DNA of 50,838 nt. Origin: Bradyrhizobium sp. CER78. GTDB lineage: Bacteria; Pseudomonadota; Alphaproteobacteria; Rhizobiales; Xanthobacteraceae. The notes under the pieces are model-generated. The model did not search any database. It was not told the origin of the DNA and worked only from the letters and a program-made list of their open reading frames with translations. Shown piece by piece: positions 25,820-34,067 of this stretch. The position numbers and the translations under genes were made by a program. Each line of letters begins with the position of its first letter. Within the stretch, counting starts at the first letter, position 1. The stretch is taken from assembly GCF_029846235.1 (NCBI RefSeq), contig NZ_JARVWP010000030.1:1-50838 (forward strand). The letters run 5' to 3'.

Positions 25820-27148
25820 ATGAAAGCCGCCGCGATGGCAATTGACGATACGCCACAGTCCATTTTCTCGCCCTGGCCCGATCGCCTGCGCCATTCCGCG
25901 CTGATCCTGCTTGCCGCGGCGCTGGCGCTCAGCGTGGTGGTCGCGCTCGGCGAATTGTCGCTGGTGCGGGCCTGCGCGGTGTTCGTCTGCATCGCCGCCG
26001 CGGCGCTGGTGCCGTGGCGGTTGCATGATGCCGGGACCTCGCGCGAGGATGTCCGCGGCGTCAATCCGGTCGAGGCCGCGGCCGTCAGTGCCGTCGTGGC
26101 CGGCATGCCGGATCCCGCCGTGCTGCTCGATCGCGCCGGGCGCGTCATCCATCTCAATGCCGCCGCGGCCCAACTCGCGCCGGCGCTGCGCAAGAACGAA
26201 TTGGCGCAATTCGCCCTGCGTTCGCCTGAGATCATCACCGCGCTGCGCGAGGCGATCGCGACCACCGAGCCGCGCCGCGCCACCTACACCGACCATGTGC
26301 CGGTCGATCGCTGGATGGAATTGGTGATCACGCCGGTGCCGGTGCCGACCCAGTTCGGCGGCACCGAGAAGTGCATGCTGATGACCTTCCACGACCTGAC
26401 GCCGCTGCGCCGGGTCGAGGAGATGCGCGCCGACTTCGTCGCCAATGCCAGCCATGAGCTGCGCACGCCGCTCGCCGCGCTGTCCGGCTTCATCGACACC
26501 TTGCAGGGGCCGGCGCGCGAGGACGCGCGGGCGCGCGAGCGCTTCCTCGGCATCATGCACACCCAGGCCAACCGCATGGCCCGGCTGATCGACGATCTCT
26601 TGTCGCTGTCGCGGGTCGAGCTGTCGGCCCATGTGCGGCCCGAGGCCTCGATCGACATCGTGCCGATCATCCGCGAGGTGGCCGACGGGCTCGAGGTGCT
26701 GGCGAGCGAACGCCAGGTCGAGATCGACGTCGACCTGCCGCAGGCCCCGGTCAGGATCGCCGGCGACCGCGAGGAACTGCTCCGCCTGTTCGAGAACCTG
26801 ATCGAGAACGCCCTCAAATACGGCGCCTCGGGCGGCCGCGTCATAGTGTCGCTCAATCAGACCGTTCCGGGCGCATCGGGCGAGGGCAGCCCCGAAATCC
26901 GTGTCATGGTACGGGATTTCGGTCCCGGCATCGCCCCGGAGCACCTGCCGCGGCTGACCGAGCGGTTCTACCGGGTGGACGTCGGCGACAGCCGTAACCA
27001 GGGCGGAACGGGCCTCGGATTATCGCTGGTGAAACATATTCTTAACCGTCATCGCGGGCGTCTTTTGATCGAGAGCGTGCCAAAGAATGGCGCGACTTTT
27101 ACCGCCTGTTTTCCCCGGCCCAAGGCCCCGTCGCTGACCCAAAGCTAA
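25820..27148 (+). CDS. phoR: Phosphate regulon sensor histidine kinase PhoR
   Basis: Membrane histidine kinase of 442 residues. Two hydrophobic segments lie near residues 25-60 and a PAS-like region near 95-195 (VSAVVAGMPDPAVLLDRAGRVIHLNAAAAQL). The H-box FVANASHELRTPLAALSGF has the phosphorylated histidine at residue 212. N-box ENLIENALKYG, then DFGPGIAPEHLPRLTERFYRVD and GGTGLGLSLVKHIL complete the ATPase. No periplasmic sensor domain is seen, as in PhoR, which senses phosphate through PstSCAB-PhoU. In-frame ATGs at 25820 and 25835 have no strong ribosome site, so the start is uncertain by five residues. The stop codon lies within a hairpin that abuts the Pho box before pstS. Confidence 0.92.
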   Translation: MKAAAMAIDDTPQSIFSPWPDRLRHSALILLAAALALSVVVALGELSLVRACAVFVCIAAAALVPWRLHDAGTSREDVRGVNPVEAAAVSAVVAGMPDPAVLLDRAGRVIHLNAAAAQLAPALRKNELAQFALRSPEIITALREAIATTEPRRATYTDHVPVDRWMELVITPVPVPTQFGGTEKCMLMTFHDLTPLRRVEEMRADFVANASHELRTPLAALSGFIDTLQGPAREDARARERFLGIMHTQANRMARLIDDLLSLSRVELSAHVRPEASIDIVPIIREVADGLEVLASERQVEIDVDLPQAPVRIAGDREELLRLFENLIENALKYGASGGRVIVSLNQTVPGASGEGSPEIRVMVRDFGPGIAPEHLPRLTERFYRVDVGDSRNQGGTGLGLSLVKHILNRHRGRLLIESVPKNGATFTACFPRPKAPSLTQS

Positions 27149-27168
27149 GCATTTTCAGTCGCTTAGCT
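27143..27168 (+). terminator. Hairpin at the phoR stop codon
   Basis: Perfect 8-base stem AGCTAAGC (27143-27150) and GCTTAGCT (27161-27168) with a 10-base loop. The phoR TAA lies within the left arm, and the first Pho half-site starts at 27169. There is no T-tract, so it is a weak terminator or an mRNA 3'-end stabiliser. Confidence 0.45.
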
Positions 27169-27190
27169 CTGTCATCCAACTGTCATCCAA
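27169..27190 (+). promoter_or_regulatory. Pho box upstream of pstS
   Basis: Two identical 11-base units CTGTCATCCAA (27169-27179 and 27180-27190) form a direct repeat with the CTGTCAT half-site of the PhoB consensus. The spacing of 11 bases is the classical Pho box. A -10-like element may follow near 27195-27202 (CGTAAAAG). PhoB-P should activate pstSCAB-phoU-phoB from here under low phosphate. Confidence 0.9.
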
Positions 27191-27284
27191 CCTTCGTAAA
27201 AGCAGCACCGACCGCTCCTAGATGGACCGGCGTGAGCGCGATCGGGCGCATTCGGCGCTTCGCTCACACGATGGAGACCACCCC

Positions 27285-28295
27285 ATGAATTTCATCAAAG
27301 CAATCGTCGCTGCCGGCATGGTCGCCGCTTCGACGTCGGCCTTCGCTGCCGATATTACCGGCGCGGGCGCAACGTTTCCGTTCCCGATCTATTCGAAGTG
27401 GGCTGACGCCTACAAGAAGGAGACCGGCAACGGCCTGAACTATCAGTCGATCGGCTCGGGCGCCGGCATCAAGCAGATCCAGGCCAAGACCGTGACCTTC
27501 GGTGCCAGCGACGCGCCGCTCAAGGCCGAGCAGCTCGAGAAGGACGGCCTCGTTCAGTGGCCGATGGTGATGGGCGCGATCGTGCCGGTCGTGAACCTCG
27601 AAGGCATCAAGCCGGGCGATCTGATCCTGTCGGGCGAAGTGCTCGGCGACATCTATCTCGGCAAGATCACCAAGTGGAATGACGCGGCGATCGCCAAGCT
27701 CAATCCGAAGCTGACCCTGCCGGCGGACGCCATCACCGTCGTGCGCCGTTCGGACGGTTCGGGCACCACCTTCAACTTCACCGACTATCTCTCGAAGTCG
27801 AACGCCGACTGGAAGTCCAAGGTCGGTTCGGGCACCGCGGTCGAGTGGCCGGTCGGCGTCGGCGCCAAGGGCAATGAAGGCGTTGCCGGCAACATCAGCC
27901 AGACCAAGAACGCGATCGGCTATGTCGAATACGCCTATGCCAAGCAGAACAAGCTGACCTACACCGGCATGATCAACAAGGCCGGCAAGACGGTGCAGCC
28001 GACGGTTGCTGCCTTCCAGGCCGCCGCGTCGAACGCCGACTGGGCCAAGGCTCCCGGCTACTACGTGATCCTGACCGACCAGCCGGGCGATGCCTCCTGG
28101 CCGATCACCGCGGCGACCTTCATCCTGATGCACAAGGACGCGACCGACAAGGCGGCCTCGCAGGAAGCGCTCAAGTTCTTCAAATACGCCTTCGAGAAGG
28201 GCGGCAAGGCGGCCGAAGAGCTCGACTACATCCCGATGCCGGAATCGGTCGTCAAGCTGATCGAGAAGACCTGGTCGTCGGACATCAAGAGCTAA
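27285..28295 (+). CDS. pstS: Phosphate ABC transporter substrate-binding protein PstS
   Basis: High-affinity periplasmic phosphate-binding protein, 336 residues. The signal peptide is MNFIKAIVAAGMVAASTSAFA|AD. Phosphate-binding segments are TGAGATFPFPIYSKW, SIGSGAGIKQI, GASDAPL and RRSDGSGTTFNFTDYL. The ATG at 27285 matches the signal peptide start; the longer frame to 27222 is rejected. A perfect Pho box is about 100 bases upstream, and a strong hairpin follows the gene before pstC. Confidence 0.95.
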   Translation: MNFIKAIVAAGMVAASTSAFAADITGAGATFPFPIYSKWADAYKKETGNGLNYQSIGSGAGIKQIQAKTVTFGASDAPLKAEQLEKDGLVQWPMVMGAIVPVVNLEGIKPGDLILSGEVLGDIYLGKITKWNDAAIAKLNPKLTLPADAITVVRRSDGSGTTFNFTDYLSKSNADWKSKVGSGTAVEWPVGVGAKGNEGVAGNISQTKNAIGYVEYAYAKQNKLTYTGMINKAGKTVQPTVAAFQAAASNADWAKAPGYYVILTDQPGDASWPITAATFILMHKDATDKAASQEALKFFKYAFEKGGKAAEELDYIPMPESVVKLIEKTWSSDIKS

Positions 28296-28316
28296 GTCAG
28301 ACGCTTCCGAACAAGG

Positions 28317-28343
28317 CCTGTGCCGCCTCACCGGCGGCGCAGG
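28317..28343 (+). terminator. Strong hairpin between pstS and pstC
   Basis: An 11-base stem CCTGTGCCGCC (28317-28327) and GGCGGCGCAGG (28333-28343), with one G-U pair, around the loop TCACC. No T-tract follows, so it is more likely an RNA-processing or partial attenuation element that keeps pstS mRNA more abundant than the downstream genes. The function is inferred. Confidence 0.55.
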
Positions 28344-28509
28344 TTGAGTGACCAAGACCCGGGTTCCGTCACCGCCGAAGACGCGCGGATGGGGCCCGGG
28401 TTCGCGCCCCCGGCGCAACCGGAACGACGCCCGGCCTCATGCGTCAGTGAAGATCGCTTCGGGGGCGTGGCGGTTTGTGCAGGTTTCAAATAAAAACGAG
28501 GGGATTGGC

Positions 28510-29508
28510 GTGGCAGACATGGCTGTTCAGAGCGATGTGATGGAAGCCGCGGGACCTTACGATCGCGCCAAGGCCCTCAGCGCCTTCAAGCTGGGTGATC
28601 TGACCTTCTACTGGATCACCCGCATCTCGGCGATCTCGGTTCTGCTGATCCTCGGCGGCATCATCCTGTCGCTGATCGTCGGCGCCTGGCCGGCGATGAA
28701 GGAATACGGTTTCGCCTTCCTCTGGACGCAGCGCTGGGCGCCCTCGGCCGATCCGCCGGTGCTCGGCGCGCTCGGGCCGATCTACGGCACGCTGATCACC
28801 TCCGTCATCGCGATGCTGATCGCCATTCCGGTCGGCATCGGCATCGCCGTGTTCCTCACCGAGCTCTGCCCGCAAGTGCTGCGCCGCCCGATCGGCATCG
28901 CCATCGAGCTGCTCGCCGGCATCCCCTCGATCATTTACGGCATGTGGGGCTTCTTCGTGCTCGGTCCGTTCCTGGCCAACACGTTCCAGCCCTTCATGAT
29001 CAGGATCTTCGAGGGCGTCCCGGTGCTGGGCGCGGTGTTCGCTGGCCCGCCGTCCTATCTCAGCCTGTTCAACGCCGCGCTGATCCTCGCCATCATGGTG
29101 CTGCCTTTCATCACCGCGATCTCGGTCGACGTGTTCAAGACCGTGCCGCCCGTGCTGAAGGAGGCCGCCTACGGCATGGGCTGCACCACCTGGGAAGTCG
29201 TCCGCAGCGTGGTGATCCCCTACACCCGCGTCGGCGTGATCGGCGGCATCATGCTGGCGCTCGGCCGCGCCCTCGGCGAGACCATGGCGGTGACCTTCAT
29301 CATCGGCAATTCGTTCCGCATCTCGTCGTCGATCTTCGCGCCGGGCACCACGATCTCGGCGGCCATCGCCAGCGAATTCGCCGAGAGCGACGGCCTGCAC
29401 CAGTCCGGCCTGATCCTGCTCGGCCTCCTGCTGTTCGTGCTGACCTTCTTCGTGCTCGCCGGCGCGCGGCTGATGCTGATGCGGCTTGAACAGAAGGCGG
29501 GGAAGTGA
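28510..29508 (+). CDS. pstC: Phosphate ABC transporter permease PstC
   Basis: Inner-membrane permease of 332 residues with about six transmembrane spans. Typical blocks are LGPIYGTLITSVIAMLIAIPVGIGIAVFLTE, LAGIPSIIYGMWGFFVLGPF and ALGRALGETMAVTFIIGN. The in-frame GTG at 28510 has GAGGGG at about seven bases; the ATG at 28519 has no such site. I therefore prefer GTG, although translation from 28519 is possible. It pairs with PstA. Confidence 0.93.
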   Translation: MADMAVQSDVMEAAGPYDRAKALSAFKLGDLTFYWITRISAISVLLILGGIILSLIVGAWPAMKEYGFAFLWTQRWAPSADPPVLGALGPIYGTLITSVIAMLIAIPVGIGIAVFLTELCPQVLRRPIGIAIELLAGIPSIIYGMWGFFVLGPFLANTFQPFMIRIFEGVPVLGAVFAGPPSYLSLFNAALILAIMVLPFITAISVDVFKTVPPVLKEAAYGMGCTTWEVVRSVVIPYTRVGVIGGIMLALGRALGETMAVTFIIGNSFRISSSIFAPGTTISAAIASEFAESDGLHQSGLILLGLLLFVLTFFVLAGARLMLMRLEQKAGK

Positions 29509-29512
29509 CGCC

Positions 29513-30358
29513 ATGAACCCGATCTACAAATCCCGCCGCCGCAGCGACATCGTTATCCGCACGCTCTGCGTCGGCGCCGCGCTGTTCGGCGTCACCTGGC
29601 TGGCGCTGATCCTGATCACGCTGCTCTACAACGGCATTGCCGGCCTCAGCGTGCAACTGTTCACCCAGAATACGCCGCCGCCGGGCTCCACCGATGGCGG
29701 CCTGCTCAACGCCATCGTCGGTTCGGTCATCATGACCGTGATCGGCGTCGGCATCGGCGCGCCGCTCGGCCTGTTCGCGGGCACCTACCTCGCCGAGTAC
29801 GGCAAACACGACAAGCTCACCTCGGTGATCCGCTTCATCAACGACATCCTGCTCAGCGCACCCTCGATCATCATCGGCCTGTTCATCTATGGCGCGGTGG
29901 TGGTGCCGATGCGCGGCTTCTCGGCGATCGCAGGCGCGCTTGCGCTCGCCGTGATCGTGATCCCGGTCGTGCTGCGCACCACCGAGGACATGCTGCTGCT
30001 GGTGCCCAATCCGCTGCGCGAGGCGGCCTCCGCCCTTGGCCTGCCGCGTTCGCTGGTGATCAAGCGGATCGCTTATCGTGCTGCGCGGAGCGGCTTGATC
30101 ACCGGCGTGCTGCTGGCGACCGCGCGCGTCGCCGGCGAAACCGCGCCGCTGTTGTTCACCGCGCTGTCGAACCAGTTCTTCAGCTGGGATCTGACCAAGA
30201 CGATGGCCAACCTGCCGGTGACCATCAACAACTTCGTGCAGAGCCCCTACGCCTACTGGAAAGAGCTGGCGTGGAGCGGCGCACTGCTGATCACATTCAC
30301 CGTCCTCGCGCTGAATATCGGCGCGCGCATCCTTGGTGCCGAAAGGGCCGCAAAATGA
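29513..30358 (+). CDS. pstA: Phosphate ABC transporter permease PstA
   Basis: Second phosphate permease, 281 residues, with about six membrane spans. Typical segments are GGLLNAIVGSVIMTVIGVGIGAPLGLFAGTYLAEYG, RFINDILLSAPSIIIGLFIYG and PNPLREAASALGLPRSLVIKRI (coupling helix region). The start at 29513 is 4 bases after pstC and preceded by GGGGAAG; a longer frame starts inside pstC and is rejected. Confidence 0.93.
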   Translation: MNPIYKSRRRSDIVIRTLCVGAALFGVTWLALILITLLYNGIAGLSVQLFTQNTPPPGSTDGGLLNAIVGSVIMTVIGVGIGAPLGLFAGTYLAEYGKHDKLTSVIRFINDILLSAPSIIIGLFIYGAVVVPMRGFSAIAGALALAVIVIPVVLRTTEDMLLLVPNPLREAASALGLPRSLVIKRIAYRAARSGLITGVLLATARVAGETAPLLFTALSNQFFSWDLTKTMANLPVTINNFVQSPYAYWKELAWSGALLITFTVLALNIGARILGAERAAK

Positions 30359-31173
30359 CCGAGCTTTCCGTCTCCACGACTGCCGCGGGCCATGTTCCCC
30401 AGGTTCCGCTTCCGGAAGCGCCGCCGAAAGTCACGGTGCGCAACCTCAACTTCTATTACGGCGAGCACCACGCGCTGAAGAACATCAACCTGACGCTCGG
30501 CACCAACCGCGTAACGGCGTTCATCGGCCCGTCGGGCTGCGGCAAGTCGACCCTGCTGCGCATCTTCAACCGGATGTATGACCTCTATCCGGGCCAGCGC
30601 GCGGTCGGCCAGCTGATGCTGGACCAGACCAACATCCTCGATCCCAAGCTCGACCTCAATCTGCTGCGTGCACGGGTCGGCATGGTGTTCCAGAAACCGA
30701 CGCCGTTCCCGATGACGATCTACGAGAACATCGCCTTCGGCATCCGCCTTTACGAGAAGATCTCGAAGTCCGAGATGGACGACCGGGTCGAGAAGGCGCT
30801 GCGCGGCGGCGCGCTGTGGAACGAGGTCAAGGACAAGCTGAACGCCTCCGGCCTGTCGCTCTCCGGCGGCCAGCAGCAGCGCCTGTGCATCGCGCGGACC
30901 GTCGCGGTGCGCCCCGAAGTGATCCTGTTCGACGAGCCCTGCTCGGCGCTCGATCCGATCTCGACCGCCAAGGTCGAGGAGCTGATCCAGGAGCTCTCCG
31001 AGGACTACACGATCGCGATCGTCACCCACAACATGCAGCAGGCGGCGCGCGTCTCCGACAAGACCGCCTTCATGTATCTCGGCGAGCTGATCGAGTTTGA
31101 CGACACCAACAAGATCTTCACCTCGCCGAGCGATCGACGCACCCAGGACTACATCACCGGCCGGTTTGGTTGA
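30355..31173 (+). CDS. pstB: Phosphate ABC transporter ATP-binding protein PstB
   Basis: ATPase of the phosphate importer, 272 residues. Walker A is GPSGCGKST, the signature LSLSGGQQQRLCIAR and Walker B ILFDEPCSALDP. The switch histidine lies in VTHNMQQAARVSD. The start overlaps pstA as ATGA at 30355-30358. A family-typical PstB N-terminal extension precedes KVTVRNLNFYYG. Confidence 0.95.
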   Translation: MTELSVSTTAAGHVPQVPLPEAPPKVTVRNLNFYYGEHHALKNINLTLGTNRVTAFIGPSGCGKSTLLRIFNRMYDLYPGQRAVGQLMLDQTNILDPKLDLNLLRARVGMVFQKPTPFPMTIYENIAFGIRLYEKISKSEMDDRVEKALRGGALWNEVKDKLNASGLSLSGGQQQRLCIARTVAVRPEVILFDEPCSALDPISTAKVEELIQELSEDYTIAIVTHNMQQAARVSDKTAFMYLGELIEFDDTNKIFTSPSDRRTQDYITGRFG

Positions 31174-31193
31174 CCGGGCTGAGGAGACAAGCG

Positions 31194-31913
31194 ATGGCTT
31201 CTGAACATACCGCCAAGGCATTCGACAGCGACCTGCAGGAGTTGACCCGCCTGGTCGCCGAGATGGGCGGCCTCGTCGAGCGGATGATTACCGAGTCGGT
31301 CGATGCGCTGATCCGTCGCGACGTCGCGCTCGGCAAGCGCGTGGTCGCCGCCGACATCGAGATCGACAATCTGCAGCGTGTCATCGAAGAGCGCGCGGTG
31401 CTGACGATCGCGCGCCGCCAGCCGATGGCGATCGACCTGCGTGAGATCGTCAGCGCGATGCGCGTCGCCACCGACCTCGAGCGGATCGGCGATCTCGCCA
31501 AGAACATGGGCAAGCGCGTCGCGGCGCTGGAAAGCGATTTCCAGCCGCTGAAGCTGATCCGCGGCCTGGAGCACATGACCGACCTCGTGCTGTCGCAGGT
31601 CAAGTCGGTGCTCGACGCCTATGCTGCGCACGATCTGCCGGCGGCGATGAACGTCTGGAAGGGCGACGAGGAGGTCGATGCGATCTGCACCTCGCTGTTC
31701 CGCGAGCTGCTCACCTACATGATGGAGGATCCGCGCAACATCTCCTTCTGCATCCATCTGATGTTCTGCGCCAAGAACATCGAGCGGATCGGCGATCACG
31801 CCACCAACATCGCCGAGACCGTGTTCTACATGATCGAAGGCCAGCAGATCACCGACAAGCGCCCGAAGGGCGACATGACCAACTTTGCCACCACGGTACC
31901 GGGTAACACGTAG
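31194..31913 (+). CDS. phoU: Phosphate signalling complex protein PhoU
   Basis: Negative regulator of the Pho response, 239 residues, all helical. Two PhoU repeats with the metal-binding D/E-x3-D pattern are seen: DLQELTRLVAEMGGLVERM, AADIEIDNLQRVIEERAVLTIARRQPMAIDLR and DLERIGDLAKNMGKR in the first half. KNIERIGDHATNIAETVFYM appears in the second. It interacts with PhoR and PstB in the known system. The ATG at 31194 follows GAGGAGACAAGCG. Confidence 0.95.
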   Translation: MASEHTAKAFDSDLQELTRLVAEMGGLVERMITESVDALIRRDVALGKRVVAADIEIDNLQRVIEERAVLTIARRQPMAIDLREIVSAMRVATDLERIGDLAKNMGKRVAALESDFQPLKLIRGLEHMTDLVLSQVKSVLDAYAAHDLPAAMNVWKGDEEVDAICTSLFRELLTYMMEDPRNISFCIHLMFCAKNIERIGDHATNIAETVFYMIEGQQITDKRPKGDMTNFATTVPGNT

Positions 31914-31973
31914 TCGACGGCGTTTCGGTTTGCGTCAGGGCAACGGATCACCACAGAGAAAGAACTTAGACCG

Positions 31974-32684
31974 ATGAGCGCACGCATTCTGGTAGTCGAA
32001 GACGAGGAAGCGCTGACGACGCTGTTGCGCTATAACCTCGATGCGGAAGGCTACGATGTCGAAACCGTGGGGCGCGGCGACGATGCCGACACCCGCCTGA
32101 AGGAGCGCGTTCCCGACCTCGTGGTACTGGACTGGATGCTGCCGGGCCTGTCCGGCATCGAGCTGTGCCGCCGCTTGCGGGCGCGGCCCGAGACCAAGCA
32201 GCTTCCGATCATCATGCTGACCGCGCGCGGCGAGGAGAGTGAGCGCGTGCGCGGGCTTGCCACCGGCGCCGACGATTACATCGTCAAGCCGTTCTCGGTG
32301 CCGGAGTTGCTGGCGCGGGTGAAGGGCCTCTTGCGCCGCGCGAGCCCGGAGCGGCTTGCGACCGTACTGACCTATGGCGACATCGAGCTCGACCGCGAGA
32401 AGCGCCGCGTGGCGCGCTCGGGCCGCCCGATCGATCTCGGTCCGACCGAGTATCGGCTGCTCGAATTCTTCCTCGAGCATCCCGGCCGCGTGTTCAGCCG
32501 CGAGCAGTTGCTCGACAGCGTCTGGGGCCGCGACATCTACATCGATGAGCGCACCGTCGACGTGCATATCGGCCGCCTGCGCAAGCTGCTCAATCCGGGC
32601 CGCGAGCAGGACCCGATCCGCACCGTGCGCGGCGCCGGCTATGCGCTCGACGACCGCTTTGCGAAAGCCGAGCCGCAGCCGTAA
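31974..32684 (+). CDS. phoB: Phosphate regulon response regulator PhoB
   Basis: OmpR-type response regulator of 236 residues. Receiver domain residues are E10-D11 (VEDEE), phospho-acceptor D53 (LVVLDWMLPG), the threonine in MLTARG and lysine in VKPFS. The winged-helix DNA-binding domain covers about residues 130-230 (LGPTEYRLLEFFLEHPGRVFSREQLLDSVWG, TVDVHIGRLRKLL). It closes the pho operon and should act on the Pho box at 27169. Confidence 0.95.
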   Translation: MSARILVVEDEEALTTLLRYNLDAEGYDVETVGRGDDADTRLKERVPDLVVLDWMLPGLSGIELCRRLRARPETKQLPIIMLTARGEESERVRGLATGADDYIVKPFSVPELLARVKGLLRRASPERLATVLTYGDIELDREKRRVARSGRPIDLGPTEYRLLEFFLEHPGRVFSREQLLDSVWGRDIYIDERTVDVHIGRLRKLLNPGREQDPIRTVRGAGYALDDRFAKAEPQP

Positions 32685-32717
32685 CGGCTGTGGCTGTGCG
32701 CGAGAATCGGTTCGTCG

Positions 32718-32958
32718 TGACGTGAGGTGAGCAAACTGTCGGGCTCCCTCCCCCCTTGCGGGGGAGGGTGGGGAGAGGGGTAAGCCCCGGGCGGTGCTAT
32801 GAGACATGTAGCGACGCTTGATCAACCCAACCGAAGACGCGGTTGCAGCTTTGCTCATATTCTTCGCGATTTTCATCAGCGGAGCAAGCGGTACCCCTCT
32901 CCCCAACCCTCCCCCGCAAGGGGGGAGGGAGGCTGATCTGCGTGCTCACCTCACGTCA
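32718..32958. mobile_element. MITE-like element with 16-bp perfect terminal inverted repeats
   Basis: Ends TGACGTGAGGTGAGCA (32718-32733) and TGCTCACCTCACGTCA (32943-32958) are perfect inverted repeats. Inside them is a second pair of about 40 bases: CTCCCTCCCCCCTTGCGGGG... and its near-exact reverse complement ending GGGGGGAGGGAG (32743-32932). The 241-base unit has no coding capacity. A degenerate relative lies at 13069-13257. I saw no clear target-site duplication, so mobility is unproven. Confidence 0.6.
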
Positions 32959-32996
32959 TGCGCTGCGCTACATCGGGGCTACAATCTGATGCACAC

Positions 32997-33030
32997 AAAA
33001 AAATCCCCGCTTGCGCGGGGATTTGTTTTT
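32997..33030. terminator. Bidirectional rho-independent terminator between phoB and gcrA
   Basis: Perfect stem AAATCCCCGC (33001-33010) and GCGGGGATTT (33015-33024) with loop TTGC. Poly-A lies on the left and poly-T on the right, serving the converging phoB and gcrA transcripts. Confidence 0.9.
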
Positions 33031-33056
33031 GTAGTCCAGGCTAGTTTCCCGAGTGC

Positions 33057-33569
33057 TTACTTGATCTGTGGCTTCGCCGACGGCCGGCGCCGATCGGCGG
33101 CGGGCTGGTAGGCGACGCGCGAGTGATGCGCGCAATAGGGCAGACCGGCGAGCGCCTTGCCGCCGCAGAAGAAGAATTCCGGGCTCGAGGGATCGCCGAC
33201 CGGCCAGTGGCAGGTGGCCTCGTTGAGCTCGAGCAGCGACAGCCGCTGGCTCATCGGCACCACGTTGTCGTAGGAGATCGGATCGGGCTCCATCTCGACC
33301 TCGAAGGCATGCGCGAGCGCGGTGTTGCCGCGCGAGACCGGGCGCGCCACCCGCATCATGTGCTGGGCGGGACGGGCCTTGCGCTGCCGCGGCGCAGCCG
33401 TGGAGGGAGCCTTGGCGCGGCCGGAGAGGCCGAGCCGGTGCACTTTGCCGATCACGGCGTTTCGCGTCACATTGCCAAGTTCCGCTGCGATCTGGCTGGC
33501 CGAGAGGCCAGACTCCCAGAGCTTCTTCAGCTGCTCGACGCGATCGTCGGACCAGGTCAATACCGTCAT
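33057..33569 (-). CDS. gcrA: GcrA family cell-cycle regulator
   Basis: Protein of 170 residues of the GcrA family, which binds sigma-70 RNA polymerase and activates promoters with m6A-methylated GANTC sites. The N-terminal helix-turn-helix is clear: TWSDDRVEQLKKLWESGLSASQIAAELGNVTRNAVIGKVHRLGL in two parts. The C-terminal conserved region includes LLELNEATCHWPVGDP, FFFCGGKALAGLPYCAHHSRVAY. I chose the ATG at 33569, which has AAGGAAG six bases upstream and begins at the conserved MTVLTW; the longer frame to 33977 is rejected. GANTC sites lie upstream. Confidence 0.93.
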   Translation of the reverse strand: MTVLTWSDDRVEQLKKLWESGLSASQIAAELGNVTRNAVIGKVHRLGLSGRAKAPSTAAPRQRKARPAQHMMRVARPVSRGNTALAHAFEVEMEPDPISYDNVVPMSQRLSLLELNEATCHWPVGDPSSPEFFFCGGKALAGLPYCAHHSRVAYQPAADRRRPSAKPQIK

Positions 33570-34067
33570 CGCATTCTTCCTTTCGCATGGCGCCGGCCAG
33601 TCATTGGAGCGGCGCTGCGAGCCAAATCTGGACAAATATCCCTGCGGCCAGAATCCCTTAGCCCTCGCCGGGCACGGTGTTGCGCCCGAACGTTTACGCG
33701 AGACACAAAGGCTACTTAGAGGGTCCAGTACTGCCGCACGAGATGTCGTACCCGACAGGCCAAACGCTACAATATGGCGTGACTCTGGCGCAAGAGTCCG
33801 CGGCCGTGCGTCCACATGTTCCCACACAGTTAAGCATTGCAATGAGGCTTTTCCACCGCACCGGAATGCTCCGGATTGCGCTCGCTGCGCATTGCAGAAA
33901 GGCCGGAAAAAGGGCGGCTTCTGGCGATTGACACGGTCCCGCCGCAGCATAGAATGTTGCCCACGTGCCGCCCGCAAAGGCGGCCGTTTTGTTTTCCGAA
34001 GCTGGCCGTTGCTGCGCTGGCGTCAATGCGCGCGGCAATTGTCGGCCTCAAACCGGCAGTGAACGCC
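33570..34067. promoter_or_regulatory. gcrA-argD divergent region with GANTC sites, promoter and terminator-like hairpin
   Basis: A 498-base region with no convincing gene. GANTC (CcrM) sites are at 33651-33655, 33781-33785 and 33794-33798. A strong promoter toward argD is TTGACA (33928-33933), 16 bases, TAGAAT (33950-33955). Immediately after the predicted start, GCCGCC (33967-33972) pairs with GGCGGC (33979-33984), followed by CGTTTTGTTTT, like an intrinsic terminator. The leader to the argD ATG is about 105 bases. Confidence 0.5.

Noticed and set aside
24728..26944. 738-residue minus-strand frame opposite the membrane protein and phoR
   Set aside because: Low-complexity R/D/Q/H composition and it covers two convincing genes on the other strand; not a gene.
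32705..32970. Target-site duplication flanking the MITE-like element
   Set aside because: Bases immediately outside the 16-base ends (GTCG and TGCG) do not form a direct repeat.
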